Shown here piece after piece: positions 32,196-40,231 of a stretch of DNA of 56,095 bases (its first letter is position 1; each line of letters starts with the position of its first letter). Made by a program: the position numbers and the translations under genes. The stretch comes from an uncultured Candidatus Melainabacteria bacterium. GTDB lineage: Bacteria; Cyanobacteriota; Vampirovibrionia; Gastranaerophilales; Gastranaerophilaceae. The notes under the pieces were generated by a model that was not told where the DNA came from, did not search any database, and saw only the letters and a list, made by a program, of their open reading frames with translations. The stretch covers positions 1 through 56,095 of the forward strand of contig CAKVLL010000010.1 of assembly GCA_934757255.1 (NCBI GenBank), read 5' to 3'.

Positions 32196-33327
32196 CATTG
32201 CAATTATCGGCGCTGGCGCTTCCGGTTGTATAGCTGCATATTTTTTGCAAAAAGCCGGATTCGATGTAACGATTTTTGACAAAGGTATGCCTCTTAGAAC
32301 GTTACTTCCAACAGGCGGTGGAAGATGTAATTTAGCGCATGCTGAATATGATTTCATGGAACTGGCGAAAAATTATCCGCGCGGAGAAAAATTTTTGTAT
32401 TCAGTATTTTCTCAATTTTCTACCTACGACACTTTAGCATTATTTGAAGAACTTGGCATTGAAACTTATACGCAAGAAGATGAAAGAATTTTTCCGACAT
32501 CAAATAGCGCTAAATATGTTAGAGAAAAAATATTAACAAAAATCCATAATTACAAAATTGAAGCCGTTACGAGTTTAGAGCAAATAAGCGGCGGATTTAA
32601 ATTAGTCACAAAATCAACAAAAGGCTCTAATTCATACTTCTTTGAATATGTAATTATCGCAATTGGCGGTCATTCCGATTTTGCTTTTTTGAAAGACTTT
32701 GATATAAAAATCGTCCCACCAAAACCATCTTTGGTTGGTTTAAACACAAAAGAAAAATCGAGTGAACTGTCAGGTATTGTTATAAAAAACGCAACAACAA
32801 TGGGATTAGTCGGTGATATTTTGTTTACACATTTTGGAATTTCTGGTCCACTTGTTTATAAAATTTCTTCAATCAAGGCTAGAGATGAATTTCCGTATAA
32901 TTTAACATTTGATTTGTATACGAGTGATTTTGATTTGCAAGATTTACTGAACAGAAATTCTCATAAAGATTTAAAAAATATTTTATCAAAATTTCTTCCA
33001 ATTGGGTTTATAAAACATACTTTTGGTGATATCGCGGAAGTTAAAGCCCATAAAATAGACGGTAAAACAAGAGATTGGATTTTAGATAAAATTCATAATT
33101 ACAAATTAACAGTGGTTGGAACAAATAAAGGTGAAGAAACAGTAACCGCCGGCGGAATTGATTTAAAAGAGGTTGAAGCTAAAACGATGCAATTAAAAAA
33201 ACATCCAAAACTATTTTGTATTGGAGAAGCGCTTGATATTGACGGATTTTGTGGTGGTTATAATTTACAAAATGCTTGGTCAACAGCTTATGTCGCAGCA
33301 AACGCAATTATCTCATCAGCAAAATAA
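32179..33327 (+). CDS. HI0933/YhiN-family flavoprotein
   Basis: FAD-dependent protein of the family named after H. influenzae HI0933, 382 aa. The N-terminal dinucleotide motif is IAIIGAGASGCIAAYFL, followed by PTGGGRCNLAHAEYDF, a hallmark of the family. HFGISGPLVYKIS and the C-terminal FCIGEALDIDGFCGGYNLQN and WSTAYVAANAI complete it. Its reaction is unknown. The ATG at 32179 lies inside folK (17-nt overlap); a longer frame from an upstream TTG adds three residues without support. Confidence 0.92.
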   Translation: MAQESNIAIIGAGASGCIAAYFLQKAGFDVTIFDKGMPLRTLLPTGGGRCNLAHAEYDFMELAKNYPRGEKFLYSVFSQFSTYDTLALFEELGIETYTQEDERIFPTSNSAKYVREKILTKIHNYKIEAVTSLEQISGGFKLVTKSTKGSNSYFFEYVIIAIGGHSDFAFLKDFDIKIVPPKPSLVGLNTKEKSSELSGIVIKNATTMGLVGDILFTHFGISGPLVYKISSIKARDEFPYNLTFDLYTSDFDLQDLLNRNSHKDLKNILSKFLPIGFIKHTFGDIAEVKAHKIDGKTRDWILDKIHNYKLTVVGTNKGEETVTAGGIDLKEVEAKTMQLKKHPKLFCIGEALDIDGFCGGYNLQNAWSTAYVAANAIISSAK

Positions 33328-33943
33328 ACCAAGGTGTTGTTTCATTATTCTCTCCAAAGTGTGAAAATTGAATCATTCCCTTTTTTGTAACTTTTATAAA
33401 TCCTGCAAGTTCGTAAGTTTTAAACTTTGCATTTCCGGAAGTAAAAGCATAATATTCAAAATTTTTATCAGTATCATTTAAAATAATTAATTGACTATTA
33501 TCTCGTTTTTTCAACTTTATAGAATTAGTATTAGGGCTAAAATCAGAAATTTTAACTATTTTAAAATCAGGAAAAAGAGCTTGAATATCGTCACTTGTAA
33601 GTTCTTGTTTAGTCAATTGTCCATCTATAAGCGCAAAATCATAAAATTTCAAATCTTTATCTGAGTAACCTATTAAATCATTTCCTTTTAAAAATTCATA
33701 AGAACATCCTGTTGAAAAAGCAAATGAATCATCAGAATTTAAATATTCATAACCATTATCAGTTGCAGTCTTAACATAATACTTATCAGTTTTTTTATTA
33801 ACTTTAGTTGACCAAGAATCAAAATCTTGATTATACATAATTTGGGTCTTATTTCTTAAATTTTTATATTGAATTGTTTCTGTCGCATTCACAGCAAGAA
33901 CAAAAGACGATAAAATAATTAAAATTAAAAAAATCTTTTTCAT
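33308..33943 (-). CDS. Exported hypothetical protein
   Basis: A 211-aa protein with a signal peptide (MKKIFLILIILSSFVLAVNA) and a beta-rich mature part with many Tyr, Phe and Lys; the spacing of aromatic residues recalls a lipid- or glycan-binding sandwich, but no family was recognised. Ribosome site GGAGAG before the ATG. It converges on the flavoprotein gene with a 20-nt overlap. Confidence 0.65.
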   Translation of the reverse strand: MKKIFLILIILSSFVLAVNATETIQYKNLRNKTQIMYNQDFDSWSTKVNKKTDKYYVKTATDNGYEYLNSDDSFAFSTGCSYEFLKGNDLIGYSDKDLKFYDFALIDGQLTKQELTSDDIQALFPDFKIVKISDFSPNTNSIKLKKRDNSQLIILNDTDKNFEYYAFTSGNAKFKTYELAGFIKVTKKGMIQFSHFGENNETTPWFILLMR

Positions 33944-34103
33944 TTAAACTCTCCATACTTACATATATTATCCTGTAAAAACAAATTTACAGCAATAACT
34001 TTACATTATTTATCATTTGTTAAAACTTTTATAAGTGAAATATAGATTTAAAAACAGAATATTTTTCAACTATTTAAACGAGTTGTTTTTAATAAATAAC
34101 TAC

Positions 34104-34109
34104 TATAAT
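34104..34109 (+). promoter_or_regulatory. -10 box of the EF-hand gene, leaderless geometry
   Basis: TATAAT followed by AAATTT and ATG 34116. A TTGTTT (34083-34088) lies 15 nt upstream, a short spacer. Confidence 0.5.
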
Positions 34110-34115
34110 AAATTT

Positions 34116-34607
34116 ATGAGTTTAGTATCAAATTTTGTAGGAAATATATCATCATCCGGCATTGCCGGCCTAAAACAAAATCAAAGTTTTGATTTAAGTG
34201 ATAATACGTTTTCAGATTTGCTTGAAAAACAAATGCAAGCGGAATCAACAGAAAATACAAACAATATATTTGCATCATTAGGTATGCCGGCTGGTATGCA
34301 AATAGAAAGCATAGATTTTTCAAAAAAAGATATAAATCAAACGAGTTCAATCATTGAGAGTACAGATATCAACAAAATTGAAAATACCAATCCTATAGAT
34401 TTAGACAGCAATAACCAAATAACAACATCAGAAGCTGTTACATTTTTTACTTCGTTGTTAAGCAACAATCAAAATGGAATAGAAGCACGTTCTGAATTGT
34501 TTGACTTCGCAAAAAAACAAGCTTCGAATTTTTATAACCAACACTCAAGAAGTGTTGTCACTGATATACAGGAATTTGTTGAAGATATACACGAATTAAT
34601 TAAATAA
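34116..34607 (+). CDS. Small protein with one EF-hand-like loop
   Basis: A 163-aa protein, mostly polar and probably disordered up to residue 90. A single EF-hand/dockerin-type calcium loop, DLDSNNQITTSE (D-x-D-x-N-x-x-I-x-x-x-E), lies near residues 96-107, followed by helices. The ATG at 34116 is preferred over an open frame further upstream, because TATAAT ends 6 nt before it. No signal peptide. Family not recognised; calcium sensing or a structural role is only a guess. Confidence 0.6.
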   Translation: MSLVSNFVGNISSSGIAGLKQNQSFDLSDNTFSDLLEKQMQAESTENTNNIFASLGMPAGMQIESIDFSKKDINQTSSIIESTDINKIENTNPIDLDSNNQITTSEAVTFFTSLLSNNQNGIEARSELFDFAKKQASNFYNQHSRSVVTDIQEFVEDIHELIK

Positions 34608-34648
34608 GCAGTTTTAAACAGCTTATTTAATCTATTTACTAATTGTGT

Positions 34649-34654
34649 TACGAT
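34649..34654 (+). promoter_or_regulatory. -10 box of mini-RNase III gene, leaderless geometry
   Basis: TACGAT with extended TG at 34646-34647, then six nt before ATG 34661. The -35 is weak. Confidence 0.45.
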
Positions 34655-34660
34655 AAATAT

Positions 34661-35032
34661 ATGCAAAAAGAAATAGTTCCACTTAGAAATTATGCACATA
34701 TTGGTGATGCCGTTTGGGAAGTTTTTGTTCGTGATTATACAATTTTTAAAACTTCTAATTCTAAATTACTACATAAAATTACAACAGACAGAGTGAAGGC
34801 TTCGTTTCAAAAAGAAATGTTAGAGGCGATTGCTTCTGATTTAACAGAAGATGAACAAGAACTTGCAAGGCGTGGAAGAAATCTTCCCATTCCGGTTGCA
34901 AGACGTTCTATTCAGCAAGAATACCGTCCGGCTACAGCGTTTGAAGTTCTCATTGGTTTTTGGTATCTACATGACAAAAATAGACTGGAATTTTTCTGGA
35001 ATAAATTTAAACAAATGGAATATTTTAACTAA
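34661..35032 (+). CDS. mrnC: Mini-ribonuclease III
   Basis: Homodimeric double-strand RNase that trims the ends of 23S rRNA precursors in Gram-positives and cyanobacteria. The 123-aa protein is a lone RNase III catalytic domain without a dsRNA-binding domain. The catalytic signature is YAHIGDAVWEVFVRDY near residues 11-26, and a second acidic motif lies in the middle (EDEQELARRGRN). The ATG at 34661 is preferred because it starts MQKEIVPLRNYAHIGD like the family and sits just after a -10 box. It overlaps the convergent TPR gene by 8 nt. Confidence 0.9.
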   Translation: MQKEIVPLRNYAHIGDAVWEVFVRDYTIFKTSNSKLLHKITTDRVKASFQKEMLEAIASDLTEDEQELARRGRNLPIPVARRSIQQEYRPATAFEVLIGFWYLHDKNRLEFFWNKFKQMEYFN

Positions 35033-36059
35033 GACCCAATTCTAAATTTATTCTATGTATATAGTCTTTAACAATTTGACTATTCGGATTTTCTTCAATC
35101 AAACTATTCAATTCTTTTTTTGAAAGCGCAAGATAACCGGCATCATATAAAATTATTGATTTTAACAATTTTGCTTCAAAAAAATCGCCTGTCAATTCTT
35201 CTAATGCCTTTTTATAATGTTTTTCAGTATAATACAAATTTGACAAAGCAAAATGATAATGCTGATTATTTGGTGATAATGATATAGCCATATTGTACTG
35301 TTTTTTAGCACTTGCTAAATCTCCTTGCTTAAAAAAGACATTTGCTAAATTAAAATAATATTCAGAATTTTTTGAATCTTTCTTTATAGCTTTTTGGAAA
35401 CAAGCAATCGCTTTTTTATAATTTTCAAGATATAATTCAACCAAACCCACAAAATTTAATTGTTCTGGAGTGCTATCTTCTATAACGAAGCAATTAGCTA
35501 AATCAATACATTTGTCACGCATTTTTAATGCATAATATACCTCGCCTAACAATAAAATATATTCCTTATCTTCTTTTATATCAGTAATATTTATTAAAAT
35601 GTCCAATGCTTTTTCATATTCTTTTTTAAAATAATGCGCTTTTGCAATTTCTAGAAGCACAAAACTACTTGGAGCATCAATTTTATATTCAAAAACTTCA
35701 TCAAATTTATTTTGCTCGATTAAAAGTTTGAATATTTCAACAAGGTCAGCATTTTTCCTTGATATACAATAAATATTCTTAGCAGTTTGCTCTGCTTCAT
35801 TTAACGCACCCTTAACTTCAAATATTTTTTTTAAAAATTTTAATGCTACTATATTTTGAGCATCTTTATTCAAAATCTGCTCAATATAACTCAAAGCTTT
35901 TTCTTCATTACCTAACAAATAATAAAGCTCTGCAATTTCCTGCAATAATTCCAGACTATTACTATCAAACTCTAGTGCTTTATAAAAAACCTCTATTGCA
36001 CGTTTATAATAACCTTTATTTTTAAGAGCAAAACCTTCTTGTATAATATTTTTAATCAT
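35025..36059 (-). CDS. TPR-repeat protein
   Basis: A 344-aa soluble protein made almost wholly of tetratricopeptide repeats; clear units are NKGYYKRAIEVFYKALEFD, EYYFNLANVFFKQGDLASAK and NQHYHFALSNLYYTEKHYKK. TPR arrays mediate protein assembly. The start overlaps the end of the FtsB-like gene by 8 nt, so they are coupled, which hints at a link to division or envelope assembly. No catalytic domain. Confidence 0.85.
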   Translation of the reverse strand: MIKNIIQEGFALKNKGYYKRAIEVFYKALEFDSNSLELLQEIAELYYLLGNEEKALSYIEQILNKDAQNIVALKFLKKIFEVKGALNEAEQTAKNIYCISRKNADLVEIFKLLIEQNKFDEVFEYKIDAPSSFVLLEIAKAHYFKKEYEKALDILINITDIKEDKEYILLLGEVYYALKMRDKCIDLANCFVIEDSTPEQLNFVGLVELYLENYKKAIACFQKAIKKDSKNSEYYFNLANVFFKQGDLASAKKQYNMAISLSPNNQHYHFALSNLYYTEKHYKKALEELTGDFFEAKLLKSIILYDAGYLALSKKELNSLIEENPNSQIVKDYIHRINLELGLS

Positions 36060-36483
36060 GTTTCTTCAGTCCGATAAATTTCGGTTTTTCTTCTTTCTCA
36101 TCTTCTTTTGGTGTATTAATAATAACTAAAACTTCATCTTCTCCAGACATCTTAAGATTATTCCTTGCTATTGCCTCCAAACCAGTTACATTAGAAAAAT
36201 TTTTAATATTATCTTGTAACTGTTCATTAAGCATTTTTGCTGAATCCCTTGTTTTTGTTATTTGCACAATTTTAGCTTTATAAGAAATTATTTTAGAAAT
36301 ATTTAAAACAGCGCTTATTGTAATTTGTATCAAACAAAGAAGTAATATCACCGTTAAAAAGGAATAATAAAAACCATTAGCCGTAGAACTTGATTTCATC
36401 CTTTTTTCTACAGCCTTTTGCTCTTGCTTCTTTTTTTGAACAACCTTTTTAGGTCTTCTTTGCTCTTGTTTGTACCTTATCAT
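36052..36483 (-). CDS. FtsB/DivIC-family septum protein
   Basis: A 143-aa bitopic inner-membrane protein: basic cytoplasmic start (Lys/Gln-rich, about 35 residues), one span at about residues 39-60 (FYYSFLTVILLLCLIQITIS), a periplasmic coiled coil, and the closing motif LEAIARNNLKMSGEDEVLVI, which is the FtsB/DivIC hallmark. Members bridge FtsL/FtsQ in the divisome. The basic N-terminal extension is longer than in E. coli FtsB. First gene of a pair with the TPR gene, with a leaderless promoter. Confidence 0.82.
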   Translation of the reverse strand: MIRYKQEQRRPKKVVQKKKQEQKAVEKRMKSSSTANGFYYSFLTVILLLCLIQITISAVLNISKIISYKAKIVQITKTRDSAKMLNEQLQDNIKNFSNVTGLEAIARNNLKMSGEDEVLVIINTPKEDEKEEKPKFIGLKKHD

Positions 36484-36489
36484 AAATTA

Positions 36490-36518
36490 ATTATATAAAA
36501 TTTTCCTATTTATTACAA
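36490..36518 (-). promoter_or_regulatory. Promoter of the FtsB-like gene, leaderless geometry
   Basis: On the minus strand TTGTAA (36518-36513), 17-nt spacer, TATAAT (36495-36490), six nt (TAATTT) and ATG at 36483. The -35 overlaps the stop codon of the upstream gene. No ribosome site. Confidence 0.7.
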
Positions 36519-37226
36519 CTTGAAACCTGTCGAAAAATTAATAGCTGAACTTTGTCTACCATTTGAATAATATGATTGTGCAACTCCAAGTTCAAATTTT
36601 AAAGATTCTGCATATTTTTTTAAGGCAGGTGTATAAACCAACGTTAGTTCATTTTTATTTTTTGGTCTATTAACATAATTCGTAAAAGAATTTTTTAATG
36701 TCAATCTGTCTGTAATATGCCATTCAGGAGTAATACGAACTGTGCCATATTGAGAACCGATATCCTGAGATGACGATTGTCTAAATTTTGTATCAAGTGA
36801 AAAATATTTTGGAGCATCGTACCTTAAAAAAACACCGGTAGTAGATTCTATTTGAGAAAATGAAACCTCTTCGCCCCAAATTGTACCATAACTCATACCT
36901 TTCCCTAATTGATCAGACAAAGTGCCACTAAGCGGCAAAATATCCTTCAAATTATTTCTTGTTACTGACGCCCTTGCAAGGGCACTCCTGGGCGTATTAG
37001 TATTTGTCGTTATATTCAAAACCTTAACCGGCAAAGTCAATGAACGTTGCGGAATGTTTACCTGCGGTTTATCAACATTTTCATCCAAATAAATCGTTTC
37101 TACAGGGTTGTCATCATATTCCACCTGACCTTGAAGCTTATATGTTTCTTTAACTTGCGCTTCATCAGCCCAAGTTGGTAAAATACTTAAAATTAAAAAT
37201 AACACTATTAAAAATCGATTTAACAT
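36513..37226 (-). CDS. Probable outer-membrane beta-barrel protein
   Basis: A 237-aa protein with a signal peptide (MLNRFLIVLFLILSILPTWA). After about 110 residues of linker, the last 120 residues alternate polar and hydrophobic residues in eight or so strands with aromatic girdle residues (VFLRYDAPKYFSLDTKFRQS, GTVRITPEWHITDRLTLKNS) and end in the sequence STGFKL, like an outer-membrane barrel closing strand. The ATG at 37226 is chosen over a GTG two codons upstream, because TAAAAT ends 6 nt before it. Divergent from lepA. Function unknown. Confidence 0.65.
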   Translation of the reverse strand: MLNRFLIVLFLILSILPTWADEAQVKETYKLQGQVEYDDNPVETIYLDENVDKPQVNIPQRSLTLPVKVLNITTNTNTPRSALARASVTRNNLKDILPLSGTLSDQLGKGMSYGTIWGEEVSFSQIESTTGVFLRYDAPKYFSLDTKFRQSSSQDIGSQYGTVRITPEWHITDRLTLKNSFTNYVNRPKNKNELTLVYTPALKKYAESLKFELGVAQSYYSNGRQSSAINFSTGFKL

Positions 37227-37232
37227 ACCCAC

Positions 37233-37261
37233 ATTTTAGTTTAAATAAATAATGATTTCAA
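37233..37261 (-). promoter_or_regulatory. Promoter of the barrel-protein gene, leaderless geometry
   Basis: TTGAAA (37261-37256), 17-nt spacer, TAAAAT (37238-37233), six nt (GTGGGT) and ATG at 37226 on the minus strand. It shares the 91-bp divergent region with lepA. Confidence 0.65.
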
Positions 37262-37280
37262 TCAAAATTTTTATATTTTT

Positions 37281-37308
37281 TTGCGCTATAACATTTTTCA
37301 TATATAAT
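37281..37308 (+). promoter_or_regulatory. Promoter of lepA, near-leaderless
   Basis: TTGCGC (37281-37286), 16-nt spacer, TATAAT (37303-37308); ATG 37318 lies nine nt after the -10, leaving at most a few nt of leader and no ribosome site. Confidence 0.6.
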
Positions 37309-37317
37309 AAAAATACT

Positions 37318-39120
37318 ATGAAACACAGAGATAACGTACGAAATTTTTGCATTATTGCACACATTGACCATGGTAAGTCAACTTTAGCCGATAGATTATT
37401 AGAAGCAACAGGAACAATTGCGCAACGTGATATGCAGGCGCAACTTCTTGATACAATGGATATTGAGCGTGAGCGTGGAATTACAATCAAACTTAACGCA
37501 GCTCGAATGAACTATACTTCTAATGATGGTGAAAAATATATATTTAATTTGATTGATACTCCTGGACACGTCGATTTTTCGTACGAAGTTTCACGTTCTC
37601 TTGCTGCTTGCGAAGGCGCTTTACTCATTGTTGACGCGACTCAAGGTGTTGAAGCGCAGACATTAGCCAATGTTTACATGGCGATTGAACAGAATTTGGA
37701 AATTATTCCTGTAATTAATAAAATTGACCTTCCATCAGCAGATGTAGAAAGAGTTAAAGCTGAAATTGAAGAAATTTTAGGTATTGATACATCTATGGCA
37801 ATACCTGTTTCTGCCAAAACAGGCGTAGGTATTCCTGATGTATTAGAAGCAATTGTTAAATTTGTTCCGCCTCCGGTTGATACAACAGAAAAGCCTTTGC
37901 GCGCACTTGTTTTCGATAGTGCTTATGACCCATATTTAGGAACTCTTTGTTTCTTCAAAATTATGGATGGAAAAATGAAGCTTGGCGATAACGTCAAATT
38001 CATGGCATCAGGCAAAGAATACGAAATTACAGAACTTGGCTATCTTACTCCACACAGAGTTCAGGTGGATGAGCTTATTTGCGGTGATGTAGGTTATTTT
38101 GCCGGTTCCATTAAAGAAATTACGCGATTTGTCGGCGACACGGTGACTCACGTTGAAACTCCTGCAAAAGAACCTCTACCTGGGTATAAAGAAGCTTTGC
38201 CAATGGTATTTTCAGGCTTGTATCCTGTAGATAATGAAGATTATCACGAATTAAAAGAAGCTTTGGAAAAATTAAAACTTTCTGACAGTTCAATCACCTT
38301 TGAGCCTGAAACATCAAGTGCGCTTGGCTTTGGATTCCGTTGCGGATTTTTGGGAATGCTTCACATGGAAATTGCACAGGAAAGATTGGAAAGAGAATAT
38401 GACCTTTCAATTGTAACAACTGCGCCATCAGTAGTTTACAAAGTACATAAAACGAACGGCGAAGTTATAGAAATTGATAATCCGGCCAACTTGCCTCCTG
38501 CGCAAACAAGAGATTTTATTGAAGAACCTTATGTAAAAGTTTCAATAATTACGCCGAATGATTATGTTGGTACGCTTATGGATTTATGCCAAACTAAACG
38601 CGGTATTTTTATCAACATGAATTATTTAGACAAAGTTCGTGTTGATTTAATTTATCATTTGCCTTTGAGTGAAGTTATCACTGATTTTTATGACCAATTA
38701 AAATCACGCTCAAAAGGTTACGCAAGTTTGGATTACGAATTTGTTGATTATAAACGTTCAAAACTTGTTAAATTAGATATTATGCTGGCAGGTGAAGTTG
38801 TTGACGCTTTATCTGTAATTTGTCACGAAGACAGTGCTTTTTATATCGGACAAAAATTAACTGAAAAATTAAAAACCATTATTCCGCGCCAAATGTTTGA
38901 AGTTCCAATTCAAGCCGCGATTGGCGGAAGAGTTATTGCAAGAACGAATATTAAAGCTTTAAGAAAAAGCGTTTTGGATAAATGCTATGGTGGTGATATT
39001 TCACGTAAACGTAAGCTTTTGGAAAAACAAAAACGAGGTAAAAAACGTATGAAAGCTGTCGGACGTGTAGAAGTTCCACAAGAAGCATTCATGGCGGTTT
39101 TAAGCTTGGAAGAAGAATAA
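37318..39120 (+). CDS. lepA: Elongation factor 4 (LepA)
   Basis: Ribosome-dependent GTPase, 600 aa. G1 loop AHIDHGKSTLADRLLE, G3 DTPGHVDF, G4 NKIDLP, and the LepA-specific C-terminal region with GYASLDYEFVDYKRSKLVKL and GGDISRKRKLLEKQKRGKKR. The start at 37318 is chosen because the protein then opens MKHRDNVRNFCIIAHIDHG as in the family; a frame open 22 codons further up would overlap the promoter. Known to act in ribosome biogenesis and translation under stress. Transcribed alone. Confidence 0.97.
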   Translation: MKHRDNVRNFCIIAHIDHGKSTLADRLLEATGTIAQRDMQAQLLDTMDIERERGITIKLNAARMNYTSNDGEKYIFNLIDTPGHVDFSYEVSRSLAACEGALLIVDATQGVEAQTLANVYMAIEQNLEIIPVINKIDLPSADVERVKAEIEEILGIDTSMAIPVSAKTGVGIPDVLEAIVKFVPPPVDTTEKPLRALVFDSAYDPYLGTLCFFKIMDGKMKLGDNVKFMASGKEYEITELGYLTPHRVQVDELICGDVGYFAGSIKEITRFVGDTVTHVETPAKEPLPGYKEALPMVFSGLYPVDNEDYHELKEALEKLKLSDSSITFEPETSSALGFGFRCGFLGMLHMEIAQERLEREYDLSIVTTAPSVVYKVHKTNGEVIEIDNPANLPPAQTRDFIEEPYVKVSIITPNDYVGTLMDLCQTKRGIFINMNYLDKVRVDLIYHLPLSEVITDFYDQLKSRSKGYASLDYEFVDYKRSKLVKLDIMLAGEVVDALSVICHEDSAFYIGQKLTEKLKTIIPRQMFEVPIQAAIGGRVIARTNIKALRKSVLDKCYGGDISRKRKLLEKQKRGKKRMKAVGRVEVPQEAFMAVLSLEEE

Positions 39121-39229
39121 ACTGCGATGTGATGTTGTATTTGTAAATTAGAAAAATTACCTACTCCTTTTATCTAATTAATTATTCCACTAACCAAGTC
39201 ATAATATATATGGTAAAAGGAGGTATGAT

Positions 39230-39463
39230 ATGAAATACATCAAATACTTAGCATACGCATTAACTATCATTGGTGCACTAAACTGGGGTTTAGTCGGCTT
39301 GTTCGGATTTAATCTTGTTGCACAAATTTTCGGAGATATGACAGTTATGTCTAGAATAATTTATTCTCTGGTAGGACTAAGTGCTTTGGCATCAGGTTAC
39401 TTTATGTATAACTGCGATAGGCACCAAATTGATAGATGCGAATACGGACATTGTAATCTATAG
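39230..39463 (+). CDS. DUF378 small membrane protein
   Basis: A 77-aa protein with two membrane segments (YALTIIGALNWGLVGLFGF and IIYSLVGLSALASGYFMY) and the DUF378 motif GALNWGLVGLFGFNLV. Function unknown for the family. Strong ribosome site AAAGGAGG. A Cys/His-rich tail (NCDRHQIDRCEYGHC) follows, unusual for the family and possibly a metal site. Terminator immediately downstream. Confidence 0.88.
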   Translation: MKYIKYLAYALTIIGALNWGLVGLFGFNLVAQIFGDMTVMSRIIYSLVGLSALASGYFMYNCDRHQIDRCEYGHCNL

Positions 39464-39470
39464 TTAAAAA

Positions 39471-39497
39471 AGGGTAGGTTTAAACCTATCCTTTTTT
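39471..39497 (+). terminator. Terminator after DUF378
   Basis: AGGGTAGGTT (39471-39480) pairs with AACCTATCCT (one G-T) and six T follow. Confidence 0.85.
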
Positions 39498-39650
39498 AGT
39501 GGGAAATGGATTTATCAAGAGAATAAGACAAGTTTATGTGTCAAGAGAAAGACTGAATGGCTACAGTTAATAAAAGGCTGGATCCCTCGCGCTAACCGCG
39601 CTCCATTATTGTCCAAGATAAATTTTAGTTAAGACTTAAATTGAACGACA

Positions 39651-40104
39651 CTCGCGCCGCGAGCGTGCAGCGATTAGCTGCGATAGTGAGCGTCAGAGTG
39701 CAAGCTCTGCTTGCTACAGCCGTTTAAACCTCAACCGTAAGGTTGTAGAAAACAGTGCGTTATTTTTCTTTTTTTGCTTACTTTTTTCTTTTTATTTCGC
39801 GACAAAAAAGAAAAAAGTAAGAATTATTTTGAAATAAAAAAGTTTTTTGAAATGTCCTTTTCTTTCTCTTTTGTTGCGAATAAAAAGATTTTTCACTTCA
39901 CTTCCAAGTTAGTAAGTATGCCTACAAGTTGAAAGTATTTACCCCAGAAAAGAACGAAAAGAAAGAGAAAACACGCTACCGCTTCCACGCTCTTACGAGC
40001 GTTTGATAAAATGGATGATTAGCAAGCAGAGCTTGCACTCTAACGCTCAGGATTGACTGGTTGGTACATCTATTAGCTTAAAGTAGATTGGGCTTTCAGC
40101 CCAA
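39651..40104. repeat. Hairpin-rich intergenic region with 29-bp inverted repeat
   Basis: The 768-nt gap at 39464-40231 has no convincing gene. Palindromes in order: CTCGCG-C-CGCGAG (39651-39663), GCAGC-GATTA-GCTGC (39667-39681), GCAAGC-TCT-GCTTGC (39700-39714), CAACC-GTAA-GGTTG (39732-39745), a 17-bp perfect stem (39777-39793 with 39805-39821), ACGCTC-TTAC-GAGCGT (39987-40002), and TTGGGCT-TTC-AGCCCAA (40088-40104). A 29-bp near-perfect inverted repeat (one mismatch) joins 39688-39716 and 40020-40048. The local GC content is visibly higher than in the flanking genes. Confidence 0.75.
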
Positions 40105-40172
40105 CAATATCAGTTAAATGTATTTTTCTAAAAACTTTCATCACACAATTTGCGCTTGTCTATAGCACGCTC

Positions 40173-40201
40173 TTGCGAAGCTTGCAACAATTTGCTATCA
40201 T
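40173..40201 (+). promoter_or_regulatory. Promoter of the HNH-like gene
   Basis: TTGCGA (40173-40178), 17-nt spacer and TATCAT (40196-40201) with extended TG; a leader of about 24 nt with AAGG before ATG 40232. Confidence 0.6.
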
Positions 40202-40231
40202 GGAAGTAAGGATAGCAAAATAAGGCACATT

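Noticed and set aside
39688..40048. The 29-bp inverted repeat as the ends of an insertion sequence
   Set aside because: There is no transposase frame of useful length between the repeats and no clear target-site duplication. A non-autonomous element remains possible and is reported as a finding.
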